Assembly: GCA_010094025.1 (NCBI GenBank)
Contig: ML991862.1
Coordinates: 1-64,000, forward strand
Reading direction: 5' to 3'
Length of the DNA: 64,000 nucleotides
Origin: Viridothelium virens
Taxonomy: Eukaryota > Ascomycota > Dothideomycetes > Trypetheliales > Trypetheliaceae
In this document: positions 20,313 through 31,171 of the stretch, piece by piece
Numbering within the stretch: position 1 is the stretch's first letter
How the letters are laid out: each line of letters begins with the position of its first letter
The notes under the pieces: model-generated
Databases searched by the model: none
The model's input: the letters and a program-made list of their open reading frames with translations, nothing else
What the model was told of the DNA's origin: nothing
Made by a program: the position numbers and the translations under genes

Positions 20313-23048
20313 ATGGCCGAAGTGGACGTAGCGCCCCATTTTGGCGCAGAACTCAAAGTAGGATTCCCAAGACCAACTTTCTTGTATTAAACTAATGCTG
20401 GACTGCCTTGAACTTAGGACGGGTTTAAGCCTGCCAATGCTTGGGTATGTCGCTCTTCGAAGCTCTCGAATCACAGCTCCCTCCGTTCCTACTCGCACGC
20501 AAACCTGCAGACCCCAAAGCCGACCAGCGGGGATTCGGCTGACTCGACACAACATAGGTCTCCAATGGCATTGCCTGGCTAGACGATGTACAACAGTTCT
20601 ATCGCGATCGAAGCGTAATTGAGAGAGAGTATAGTCAGAAGCTGGGAGGTTTGGCAAGGAAATACTTTGAGAAAAAGGCCAAGAGACAGAGTAGCTTGAG
20701 TGTCGGCGACAATCCTACGGTTACACCAGGGTCATTGGAAAGGTACGTTGACAGCGAAACATTGGGCAAACTTAATTCGGCTGACCGGAATCAAGTGCTT
20801 CTATGACAACATGGGCCACGCAGCTGTCGACTATAGAGCAGACCGCGGCCGAACATGAGAAACTTGCGACACAGCTCGTTGCGAGCATAGCCGATCCCAT
20901 AAAGCATGCACAGAATAGGTACGAAGAGCTCCGTAAGCTTCACGTCGAATACGCGGGCAAGCTTGAAAAGGAGCGAGACTCCTCTTATGCCGAGCTGAGG
21001 AAGGTGAAAGGGAAATACGATAATGTTTGTCAAGAGGTGGAGAATCGACGCAAGAAGACAGATACCTCCTTCGATCATAGCAAGGCAAAGGCACAAGGCG
21101 CATACCACCAGCAATTGTCTGATATGCATGATGTGAAGGCATGAGCTCTGACGACCCTCGATCGTCGCCCTTGCTGACTGCCACACAGAATACCTACCTC
21201 ATCGCCATCAATGTCACAAACAAGCAGAAGGAGAGATACTATTATGAGTATGTCCCCGATTTACTCGATGTAAGGACTCGAGTCGCTTTTACAAAATCGG
21301 TCTCCAACTACTAATAAGACGATCGCATTTAGAGCCTACAGGATCTCTCAGAAACCCGTGTTGCAAGACTGAATTCCCTATGGATGCTTGGTACACAAAT
21401 AGAGACAGCAACCCTGACACAAAGAACAAGCCTACTCCAACACCTGTCATCAGAAATACCGCGAAATAATCCTGCTCTTGATTCCATGATGTTTGTAAGA
21501 CATAATACGACCAATTGGCAGGATCCGCTCGATTTTGCTTTCGAACCGAGCCCTGTCTGGCTCGACGAAGCCACAATGGCGATTGATGAAACAGCCAAGG
21601 TTTTTCTTCGGAATCTATTGACGAAGAGCAAAGGCTCTCTCAGTGAGCTGAGACGAGAGTCCGACGCGAAGCACCGTGAAGTCGATAATTTCCGGCGGGT
21701 GCGACAAAATGTTCGTGAAGGTAAAGACAACCGCGATGAGGTAGAAGTGGTCCGTTCGGTCTTTGCACTCCAAGAAGCAGCTCATGATCTCGAACGAAAG
21801 AAAATATCCGCAGAGGTTGAGGTCTCCACAATCACCTCCGCGGCTGGTGACCTCACCTTAGGCGCTCGGCATCACAATTTCAAACCTACCACATTCAAGA
21901 TTCCGACCAACTGCGATCTATGCGGTGACAGGATATGGGGTCTTTCGGCAAAGGGATTTGATTGTCGAGATTGTGGGTTCACATGTCACAGTAAATGCGA
22001 GCTCAAAGTGCCTGCAGACTGTCCTGGTGAACAGAACAAAGATCAGAAGAAGCAGTTGAAGCAGCAGAGACAGGCAGACGCTAGTACCGCACCTCCCGCA
22101 CCAACCAATGGCAGCGCACCCGCCGGTGGTGGTCTAGATGCAGATGACGGAGCTCTTAGCAGGAGCGGCACTATTAATTCAATGAACACACTTAGCTCAG
22201 GGCGATCTGTCTCGAAATCCTCAGTTCCGACGCATATCGACGACGAAGAACCACCGAAGCCAGACATGTCATCCAAGCCAAAGATTGGAGCCGGTCGTAG
22301 TCGCATCGTGGCACCACCACCTGCGCAATACATCACCACGCCCAGCGGTGCAGGTTCCACAGCATCAGATGAGCAGAGAGGTAGAGTGATGTATCCATAC
22401 CAAGAAAATGCCGAGGGCGAAATCACGGTAGATGAAGGGCAAGACGTGGTCATCCTAGACCCAGACGGTTCGTATCCCAAACCCCCTTCAGCCTAATGAA
22501 TTCGACTACCAAAATTTTCAATCTACTCAGCCTCAGTTCCCAGAGTTTCACTAACCCAGCTGCATCCAGACGGCTCAGGCTGGATGAAAGTCCGCGCCGG
22601 CCCACACACCGGCCTGGTCCCCGCCTCCTACGTCGAACCCCTCCCTTCCGCGCCAACCCCCACCACCACCACCACAACCGCCTCCTCCTCCTCCCTCCAC
22701 CCGCACCCGCACCCGCACCCCTACCCCTCCGAGTCCTCCCGCCCCAACTCCACGCACTCCGCAACCGGCTCGAGCACCTCCCTCGCCAGCACCGCGCCGT
22801 CTACCACCGGCGCGGGTATCGGCACCGTCAAGAAGAAGGGCCCTGCCGTGGCGCCGAAGCGCGGCGCTAAGAAGCTGCAGTATGTGGAGGCGCTGTATGA
22901 TTACGAGGCGAGGAGCGAGAGCGAGCACGGCATGGCGGAGGGGGAGCGGTTCGTCCTGGTGCAGAAGGATCAGGGAGATGGGTGGGCGGAGGTGGAGCGG
23001 GGGGGGAGGACGGCGAGTGTGCCGGCAGCTTGGGTGAGGGAGGTGTGA
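20313..23048 (+). CDS. BZZ1-type F-BAR/C1/SH3 actin-patch protein
   Basis: Orthologue of yeast Bzz1, which binds the WASP/verprolin complex and membranes at cortical actin patches during endocytosis. Exons: 20313-20357, 20418-20444, 20558-20742, 20796-21138, 21189-21269, 21333-22467, 22570-23048. The N-terminus MAEVDVAPHFGAELKDGFKP and VQQFYRDRSVIEREYSQKL form the FCH part; the coiled-coil F-BAR follows (TTWATQLSTIEQTAAEH, GTQIETATLT, NPALDSMMFVRHN). A C1-type zinc domain starts at HHNFKPTTFKIPTNCDLCG with C/H spacing through FTCHSKCELKVPADC. Two SH3 domains end the protein (GRVMYPYQENAEGEIT and YVEALYDYEARSESEHG). The linker has a His-Pro repeat (about 22697-22726). The fourth intron begins with GC rather than GT. 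Third positions change from C-ending to G-ending near 22830. Confidence 0.95.
22690..22730 (+). repeat. Short tandem (cacccg)n inside the BZZ1 linker
   Basis: Four to five copies of cacccg/cacccc encode alternating His-Pro between the two SH3 domains of BZZ1. It is a low-complexity linker that probably varies in length between strains. Confidence 0.8.
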
Positions 23049-23663
23049 GGGATGGTTTTGGGGTTGCGAAGTTGAGGGAGGAGGCTGTTGGGGAGAGACT
23101 GATGGTGAGTATTGAGTGTATTTGTGCGAGCAAAGCGCATGTTGTGCGTTTGGAGCATTGCTGATTTCGGAGAGCTGAGTTTAGAGATAGGAGAATCAGT
23201 ATATGATTAGATCACGTGGAGTTCGATGGCGATTCTCGATGGAATGGATCGGAGAATTGAGGACTTGCTGCAGGGAGACTGTTAGCATTGTTGCATGGTC
23301 TTAAAGGACAGGCATTATGAAGTCAGTACATATATATACACTATGCCAACGACCAAGTCTTTTTCTGAAGCACTCTTCCCGAGTGTCTCTTACGCTGGAA
23401 TAGAGCTTGATTCGTATGTTAATCGATGTTTCAACGTAGCAAAGCATCGGGGTCGAGGAATTGATAGAGATTGCAGGTCGAGTAGCCCGCTAGTATATAA
23501 GCATATCGAGAGTCTTCATTCCAGGAAATGGTTCCCCAGTGGCGATCTATTCATCCATACGCTGAAGAGATCCCGGTAATAGTCAGCACTATCCTCCTGT
23601 CTCGTGGCGAGTAGTTTTCTCCTCTTGTACCTGAAACCAATTTGCTCCTGTCCTGATGTAGAG
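23049..23663. other. Intergenic, 3' of BZZ1
   Basis: No supported gene. A 94-codon plus frame (23295-23579) lacks any domain. Confidence 0.45.
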
Positions 23664-24032
23664 TCATGCGGTTAGCTTCCCCATCTGATAGCTCATGGAC
23701 TTCCACCCACGCTTCCATCCCGCTGGCGCTCCCATTCCTGACCGATCTATTTCTTCATCCGCATCTAAGTCACGAACCCAACCCAGTGCTCCATCAAGTA
23801 CGTCGAGTCTTCTTTCCAAGACCAAGGCCAACAACATCTCCGGTGCCATTGCAGCACCTATCCTCATCATGGCGAACAAGTACAGCGTGGTCATTCGGTT
23901 ATGCCAGAGCACCGAACACAATGCCATGGTATACGGGTTCATGTTGAAAACTGCCATAAGCGTTGATACTACGGTGATTTCAATTCGGCTAATAGATAGA
24001 ATCGGCGTGTCAGCGCCAAGTTCATAATGCAA
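23664..24032 (-). pseudogene. 3' fragment of a polytopic glycoprotein, paralogue of the 42.8-45.2 kb gene
   Basis: The frame begins ELGADTPILSISRIEI, passes through one membrane span (MALCSVLW region), then reads FAMMRIGAAMAPEMLLAL and DGALGWVRDLDADEEIDRS. The full-length gene at 42834-45247 has at its C-terminus LGADTPIAVIARSGIV, FAMMQIGAAMSERISF and DEAPGWVGDATHGDGE in the same order. So this is the last part of a second family member, without the large extracytoplasmic domain and first membrane spans. No upstream exon of the family is visible to 24540. The open frame itself is uninterrupted. Confidence 0.75.
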
Positions 24033-24541
24033 AATGAGACTACTGATGCGGTTGGCAGTCTGCTAGTCCTGAGTCAACCAGTGGTAGTTGGCGAGATGCG
24101 TAGCAGCGGTCAAGTACTTTTGCGTCCCGTATTGAGAGTCTTGGGTCGATCGACGAATATGATTTCCTATCATCACGTCGGTATTCTTGCTTCCGAGCTA
24201 GAAGGGAATAATACGCGAATCTACGAGCGTACGACAAGAGATTTCAGATCCTTCACTGTCGTTAAGGACGAGACCGATAAGAGGCGGGATTCTAAAATCT
24301 GCCTCGGTGAGCATCTCGTTGAAAGCATGTGCATCTGAAAGATTCTGGATCGGATCTGCCCGAGCAGGCTGGTCTAACTCCAGATGGTGTGTGTTTCAAC
24401 TATCCTTTGCTGGGTGGTTTCCCTAATAAAATACATCTCCATGACTAAATTCAATGATCGAATTGCTTTTAGTGTCGCAAAATTCTCTTAAGTTGCTAAG
24501 ATGATCTGGTCTGCCACCTAATCTCGATATGTAGCTGGCAT

Positions 24542-25498
24542 TCATTGTGGCTTTCTCGCTGTTGTGACTACGAAGGGAAAATATCGTTCATGACGGGTTG
24601 CTTCTAGTTTACCTATAAATTCGTCCTGGAATATCTTGATCTCTTCATCGCCATATTCTGTACCCTGCAGCATTCTTTTCATCACATTTTGATGCAATAG
24701 TGATTCGGTTAACTCATTGTTATAACCCATACGGAAGGTTTCAGGGTTTGTGTCAACCATCCATCGCGTTGCTGGAATCTTAAAATGGTGCTGCTTGATA
24801 TCCGTGAATTTCAAGTCATGAGCATAGTCAGCAATCGTATTACCACAGTCCATATCGAATCCTTTTCGTTTTGCAACGGCCTTGAACACTTGTAGGCTCT
24901 GCCAGTCCTCGTCAATAGGCTCGTCGCGAGCATTATAATATCGATGGACGTAGTCGCCAAATTCACATGCGGCACCGGGCTTGAGTAGCGATGCGACCAC
25001 GTTCATGTACCTGACCCACTCGTCCATAGCAAAAAGGAAAAGCCGATGGCAGACGAAATCGAAGGATTCCGACTGAAAGCGCTCATCGCGACCCGCGAGA
25101 TCGAAAATGTTACCCTCGACGAACTCCACATTCGGCGGCCATCCGACGTCCTTCCTTAGCGTCCGCAATGAGATGTCAACTCCAAAGACCCGGGCGGAGG
25201 GAAATGCGGAGGCTAGACCAAGGGCTACTGCCCCAGTCCCACATCCAATATCCACAACACGAGCGTGCGGTGGGAGATGAAGGTCCGAGAGAATGATTCG
25301 ACCGCCGACTAAGTCCGTCAATGCCTCGGCCTGGTATTGAAGTCGTGCTTGTTCGGGTGCACTGACCGCCTTTAGCTCATAGGTAGCATACAGAAGAAAA
25401 AGGCAAAAGAAAAAAATATTTGCTCACTCGTTCGGCAGCAAATATGCAGCGGCCGTTTGATGGTACGAAGGCAAATAACCTTCTGGCGGATTAGCCAT
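24542..25498 (-). CDS. SAM-dependent methyltransferase, two exons
   Basis: Class I methyltransferase of the fungal small-molecule type. Exon 1 (25498-25428) starts MANPPEGYLPSYHQTAAAYL; exon 2 (25361-24542) joins in phase to give LLPNDAPEQARLQYQAEALT. Motif I is VVDIGCGTGAVALGLA, the acidic end of strand beta-2 is VFGVDIS, post-I is VEFVEGNIFDL, and the beta-4 strand is FDFVCHRLFLF. Then come LLKPGAACEFGDYV and a C-terminal region with IPATRWMVDTNPETFRMGY. A start at 25321 would lack the N-terminal helix. The substrate cannot be told from sequence. The gene stands near a rhodopsin-domain protein, a transporter and an O-methyltransferase, a set often seen in secondary-metabolite neighbourhoods. 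Confidence 0.88.
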
Positions 25499-26140
25499 GG
25501 TAGTTTATGGCATCAAGGTTCTGACATGATACGGGCAATATTTAAGAGCATCCACTATGGTCTCATAGGCTTTAAATCTTGTCAGATGCAGAAAGACCCA
25601 CATTTCTTGCTGGGTAAATGCAAGCAGCCCAAAAGAACTGAGGCTTGCATTTGAGGAGTGCTTAGGTACGTAATGTAGGTCAACCGGGCTAGGCACCTAA
25701 GCTAACTACCTTATGCGTCTCTCATGCCGCAATAAGCAATTATGCCGCACCCTCGAAGAGTTGGTACGATCGCAGTCTACGGTGCAATGGCGTCATACGA
25801 TAATTATGCTCATCAAGACTAACAGGACTGATTTACCACTGCTGAAGCTGTAAATCACGCGCAGCATCTTATTTTGCCTTTGCTATTCGTGCGAAAAGCT
25901 GAAAACAGAGCGTGCAAGTGCAATCCGGTCATGTAGGTGACTATCGACCTATTCCACAAAAACGCATATTCAGCTTGTGCCTGGCCGATGCATACATTTG
26001 AATCGTTCCCGACCCAAAATTTTGTGACCTTTTAAACATAAGTCGTTTGTGCGAGCAGCCAGTGATGCCACATAAGCACGGAATGACCTGCTTTACTGAA
26101 GAGTAAACAGACGCACCCTATCTCATGCACATATTACCGA
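25499..26140. other. Intergenic, no supported gene
   Basis: Contains TAGGTA/TACCT-type half-palindromes between 25660 and 25713 (cttaggtacg, tgtaggtca, gcacctaagc, actaccttat). No coding signal is seen. Confidence 0.45.
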
Positions 26141-27536
26141 TTACACCAATTCGGAGTCTCTCTCGAGAGCGCGAACTGAATGTTCCGAACCGTGTTCGTC
26201 CGAGCCATTCGTTGCGGCTTGAGGAGATCCACGGTGGATTGTAAAATCCTTAGTAATGGCAATACTCGGGTAGGCAGGAAGCATGCGCTCAATGCTATCT
26301 CGAGGCTCAACCCTCCCGATGGTGGATGTCAGGCCGGTCGAGCCTTTGCCGGCGCTGTACTCAGATAGCCTTACATCGTTGGTACGTGATCGCGATTTTG
26401 AATATTTATGGGAACCGGTCTGCTCGCGCCTGAGTCCTTTCAAGAACAATGGCCGCAGTGGTGGGATGCTTCCAACAAGGATAATGAGCCAAAATTCCAC
26501 CCTGCAAACGGTCAGCTATGGCCACAACATACCATCCAGGTCAATTGACTCACATAGACCAAATTAGCAAAGGGCTAGTGGCATCTGCGTGGAATTAGGG
26601 ACAAGATAGCTCGGCGGTCTTGGATGAAGTAACTCACAAGTTTTATCAGCGGCAGTTCGAATCGTCAAGACGTTCACTGTTTTGATAATGGCTGCGATTG
26701 AAGCCCTTTTCTCCCGTTAGTCTCATCGCCCGGGCGGTCTTGATGCAAGTACACTGCTTACACCACACCGCCTAGAAATAGCCCCCAGAGCGATAGTTTC
26801 TTTTTCCAGCTCATGTTAAGGTCCCAAAAAATGAACAACGGGTAAATGGCAAGAGCAAGGTCGCTGGCGGCCGAGAATGCTGCAGTATATCTTGTGAGCA
26901 GCGCCATCGTTCTAAAGGTCATCTGAAGTGTACGTACAGCCCACGAATACGCCGATGGAAGTGCCCGTATGGAGTAAGCGGCAATTTCCTGGGACACCTT
27001 CATCCCATAATTTTCGAGGGGGATCACACTGTTGGTAGATCATGATGCACTGAAGGATGTCAAAGATCATGTTCGACCATGCAATGACGTGCAGAACCAA
27101 GCTCTTCCTGAAATTCGTACGGCCTTGCAGTTGAAGGATGAATGCCACAATGGCCAGTTTGCCCGTGCCGGGTGCGATGACACCCAGCGGCAATCCGATC
27201 CATTGCCACCTGCCAGCATTGACAATGTCTTGCTTGTTCAGAACATCGCTGTGGTTGCCGACACCCCAGGAGGCGGAAATCGTGAAGAAACAGGCGTTCA
27301 CAGTGGCAAGGATCTGTGTACCGTCTTTGAGTGATATTTTTCCCAGGATCCGTAACGTGGAACCTACTTACGTATGTAATAACGGCCCAATGGAAGTCCC
27401 ATCGTAGACGCCGCGTGATGAACCACCCAGTGTAGAAGCGGAGTGCCATGACAACGGTAGCAACGACAAAAAATGCCCAAGCAACACCGACGACTTGCGG
27501 ACCGCGACCGCCATAACGCGGGGAACTCACGTCCAT
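26141..27536 (-). CDS. Second fungal rhodopsin-domain (PTH11-like) membrane protein, multi-exon
   Basis: Same family as the gene at 16.6 kb, but clearly different in sequence. Exon 1 starts MDVSSPRYGGRGPQVVGVAW with a membrane span and ALRFYTGWFITRRLRWDFHW (donor about 27370). The next exon has ATVNACFFTISASWGVGNHS, GRWQWIGLPLGVIAPGTGKL, the family-typical RTNFRKSLVLHVIAWSNMI and IYQQCDPPRKLWD. Then come AASDLALAIYPLFIFWDLNM and SWKKKLSLWGLFLGG, a short exon with IKTVNVLTIRTAADKT (about 26695-26640), and a last exon with MEFWLIILVGSIPPLRPLF and a Ser/Arg-rich cytoplasmic tail. The closing S-I-P-x-L-R-P-L motif matches the A-C-L-P-T-L-x-P-L of the first gene. Exon edges in the middle are approximate; no stop or frameshift was noticed. 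Confidence 0.85.
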
Positions 27537-27664
27537 GGCCTCTCGTTATTGGGTCAAGCCGGACTGAATCATGTAAATCATCTTTTAGAGTTTTCGTAAG
27601 AGACGTGCAGGATGAATGGATGCAGACGGAGAGAGATAGCGTAAAAGATTAAGTATGACCAGGT

Positions 27665-28545
27665 TCCACTCCAATTTTCAGACCTACTAGATCCATGTGG
27701 GCAAGCATGAATTGACAGAAGCGAAGAGGAAAAACAAACAAAATTATGCTGAAATTGTGGCCAATGGCGGTTGCTTTACGCTTCGCAAAGGCACCTACGC
27801 CCATTCTACAGTAGATGAACGGTTCAGCAGCTACCCCAAACATGGATAGCCTCCATAATGTCGGACACTCCGACCAACATGATGACTACAGCATCATACC
27901 CCATCCCGCCATCTACGACGTACATTAGCGCATACTCATGTAAGATTGAGCGACTACTGCTTGACAAGGGAAAGGCCTTGTATCCTACGCAGGACTCTCC
28001 AACCAATATATGTGTAGAATCTTGCTTGGGTTCCCCTGTCAGGTTAGACACGCGGTCTAGAGGAAGGCAGAGGCGGAGGATGCGGGAGAAGGCTGTAGAA
28101 CCAGTGCCGATCTCACAGATGTGCGGAGTTCGCATTCCAGAAAGGCTCGGGGGTGAGCTTCAAGCTGGCTCCAGAGGCGCAAATTGTCACCGCTCTGCCT
28201 CAGGTTCCAGTCTTTCAGCTGATCAGATCTGGTAATTGATCGCGGATCAGCAGGTTCTCACCAGTAGTAGCTGGTGAAATGGGATGCATCCAAGACGGAA
28301 TGTTACGCGAGCAAGGACGATGCAGCATGCAGCACACACGTAAGAGGCGTGCGACATAGGCTCAATACAGGAATCCCCAAAGTCTCCACAACTCGGCGAT
28401 GGAAGGAGTAGCGTGAGCGGGTGAGTAGTACCGCGAATAAGACTTTGCTCTTCTACTGATTTTCGGAGGCGGAGCCTGATCCCTAGCGCTTGTCCCGAAA
28501 AAGCAATTCCTTGACGTGGTTGGATTAGGTAAGGTACAGAGGATA
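27665..28545. repeat. Dispersed repeat, copy A
   Basis: Two blocks (about 27665-27845 and 28236-28545) align with copy B at about 34815-35255. Shared landmarks are tttcagacctac / gtagacctacc, ttgctttacgctt / ctgctttacgctt, gatgaacggttcagcag / gatggacggttcagcag, gtagtagctggtgaaa / gtagcagctggtgaaa, and gattttcggaggcggagcc / gatttttggagacggagcc. Copy A has about 390 bp between the blocks that copy B lacks. Differences are mostly C/T or G/A. The element family is unknown. Confidence 0.8.
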
Positions 28546-29197
28546 CCTCCAGAGCTTCCCGAAGACAACGCCAAACATGATACGCACTTGACACTATAGC
28601 ACGCTTCTAGCCTTCCCTTGGTAGCTTTTGAATCAAAAATTCCCTATCGAATCATTTACCAGTCTGTTGAAGGTAATGCAAGCAGAACGGGCAGCTTCCT
28701 ACGCTACTCTCCTCATTCTCTCATTCCATGGGTCTTCGCCGCTCCCTAATCTCATCGTCTCCACCAGCTGCGCAGATTGGCAGGGAAAGACAGAACAGAG
28801 CAGGGTAGCTGTGCTACACAAGCCTGTCAACGGCATAGTGGGGGCCAAGTCGCCATCACCAACGGGACTACATGGCCTTGCACGGGCTCATTGGTATGAT
28901 CCAATTTACCGCATGTACGCCTGTAGACACATCGATGATCCGCAGGACGATCGCCTTGTCGCCCTGTAGCCCTGCCACCATGGGGGACAGAAGTCTCCGT
29001 GCCACTTCGACGAGGGCGAACCCCCTGAAAACCATTCTAGGTGGCACAGATGCTTTTGTCCACCATGGTGCTGCTGTCCTTCAAAAATTTCCTCATAATC
29101 TTATCTCCCTTTCGGATAGTCTACATGCTCTTGCATATTTCCCTAACAATCAAGTCCCAACTCATTGTCTGTCAGACATTGAGTAGTAGCCCTGGCA
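28546..29197. other. Intergenic, upstream of the MFS gene
   Basis: A 113-codon plus frame (28628-28969) has no signal, domain or partner exon. The stretch probably includes the transporter promoter. Confidence 0.4.
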
Positions 29198-30916
29198 ATG
29201 TCTGACCCCGGCTCTAAGCAGATAACGATTCTAAGCAGCGATTCAATTGAGAAGAATCTACAGATTGACAGTCCTACGCTTGTGGACGTGGTGGACGAGG
29301 AAGATAATGCCACCGCTGGTTATGTTCTCGACCCTAAGGCCTACCCTAATCACGCTGCGGGCCTGCATTTGACGCCGGACGGATCCAAAGTGCTAATACC
29401 GCAACCAACGACTAATCCTAATGATCCACTCTTGTGGCCATCATGGCGGAAGAACCTGGTCTTACTAGTCGTCTGCATCTGTGCCTTCCCTCCGGACTAT
29501 AGCTCGGCAATGGCTGCAGTGACCATGATTGTGCAGTCTCGGTGAGTCCAAGTTCACCATACGCATCTATCACACGCATCAGCCTCATGTCAAGATATCC
29601 CCATTGACTCTTTCTTGATCTCAGACAATGGCATGTTCCCGAAAGCCAGGGAGAGTTGTTCATAACTTGGGGCCTTCTGCCGCTCGCTATCTCTGGCTTC
29701 TACATCATCACGTTCTCCAACTATTTCGGTCGTCTTCCGACTCTGTTCTTCTTCCAATGTGTGACCATTGGGACTGCAGCATGGGAAGCCACGGCCACGT
29801 CGTACAATTCTTTCCTGGGCGCACGCGTAGTGAACGGTCTCTTTACGGGTGCTGGCCAAGCGCAAGCTCTCCTCTGGATCAAGGATATGTACTATTTCCA
29901 TGAGCATCCCCGTATAATCAATATTGCCGAAAGTGGCATCATGGTATCCCCTTATATAGGGCCTCAATTGACGGCGTTTATCGTCTACTACGTTGGCTGG
30001 CGATGGGCGTACTGGCTCTATCTGATCATTGTGAGCATTGGTGCACTATTCATCGTCCTCTTTGGAGAAGAGACCATGTATGATCGAAGGCGCCCTCCGA
30101 GCGAGCAGTTTCCACGACGAAATCGATTACTACGAGTGCTCGGCATCGAACAAGCTCGTACTATCCGACAGCGAAGCTTCTGGAAGGCAGTCATTCGACC
30201 TTGGATCGCGCTGGAGAAAATTCCTGTACTGCTCATTACTACGTACTACATGCTCTTTTTCTGCTGGTCTATCAGCGTCAACGTCACGATCTCTGTGTTC
30301 CTTACCGAATACTACCAATTTAACCGACAAAGGCATCGGTGTGTCTCTTCTCCCACAATTCCCGCATCTCCCTATGTACTGACCGCGCATTGTAGGCTTC
30401 TTCTACTTCTTCGGTATCACAGGCTGCTTTCTCGGCTGGCTCTCAGGCCACTGGCTACACGACGCCTTTGGGCGCTGGTACGCTGCACGCCATAACGGGC
30501 GCATCGCCCCGGAAGCACGACTGACCATTATTTACATCGCGACCGTGTTGATGGCCGTGGCTTTGGTAATTATTGGACTCTGCGTACAATTTCGATGGCA
30601 TTACATGGTACTTGCAGTCTTCTGCACAATGGAGGCCGGCGCAACGCTGATTGCAACCACGGCTGTGCATGCGTACTTCCTCGATGCCTACCCGGAGGCC
30701 TCCGGGGAAGTCGGTCAGTTGGGCGCCCTTGGTCGTGGCCTAGGCGGTTTCATGTCCACATATATTCAGCTTCCGTGGCTTGCGAAGCAGGGCCCTGCTC
30801 GCGTTTACGGCACTCAGGCTGGCGTGGTGGTGGCAGCGGCAGGTATTGTAACATTTCTGCGATTCTATGGACAGCGCATTAGGATTGCGCAAGGCCGTGT
30901 CTATTTTAAGGACTAG
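29198..30916 (+). pseudogene. MFS transporter with an apparent 1-nt frameshift
   Basis: Twelve-span major facilitator of the fungal drug/anion-type group. Exon 1 (29198-29541) gives a soluble N-terminus, then PNDPLLWPSWRKNLVLLVV. Exon 2 (29625-30338) has GLLPLAISGFYIITFSN, FLGARVVNGLFTGAGQAQAL, VSPYIGPQLTAFIVYYVGWR and YLIIVSIGALFIVLFGEET. Exon 3 (30396-30916) has FFYFFGITGCFLGWLSGHWL, LDAYPEASGEVGQLGALGR and a last span. The exon 2 frame that reads FLTEYYQF differs by one base from the frame that reads DKGIG and continues into exon 3. An extra C at about 30323-30324 (aaccgac) would explain it. No alternative splice site repairs the phase. Either this allele is broken or the base is a sequencing error. 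I keep it as a pseudogene call because the rest is intact. Confidence 0.75.
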
Positions 30917-31171
30917 ATCCAGAGTGGAGGCTGGTCTTCAAACACATCACTTGTGTGTCTAATGTCCCTTCGAGAAATCTCCCTTTTGATGCACCAGTGG
31001 TGTAGCTACAATGTTAAGGAATTGTCACTGAGATCTGACAATATGTTGTGTAGCTCGATATGAGAAGTAGCAACGCCATACGCAAGAGATTTAAATAGAT
31101 AATGAAAACGTCACAAGCAGACTCAAGAAGTACAACTACCTTTGAATCGATCAATCATATGTACCATGTTC

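Noticed and set aside
28628-29190. 113- and 104-codon plus frames; the minus strand faintly recalls a barwin/expansin-like domain
   Set aside because: No cysteine pattern, no signal peptide and no continuous frame on the minus strand.
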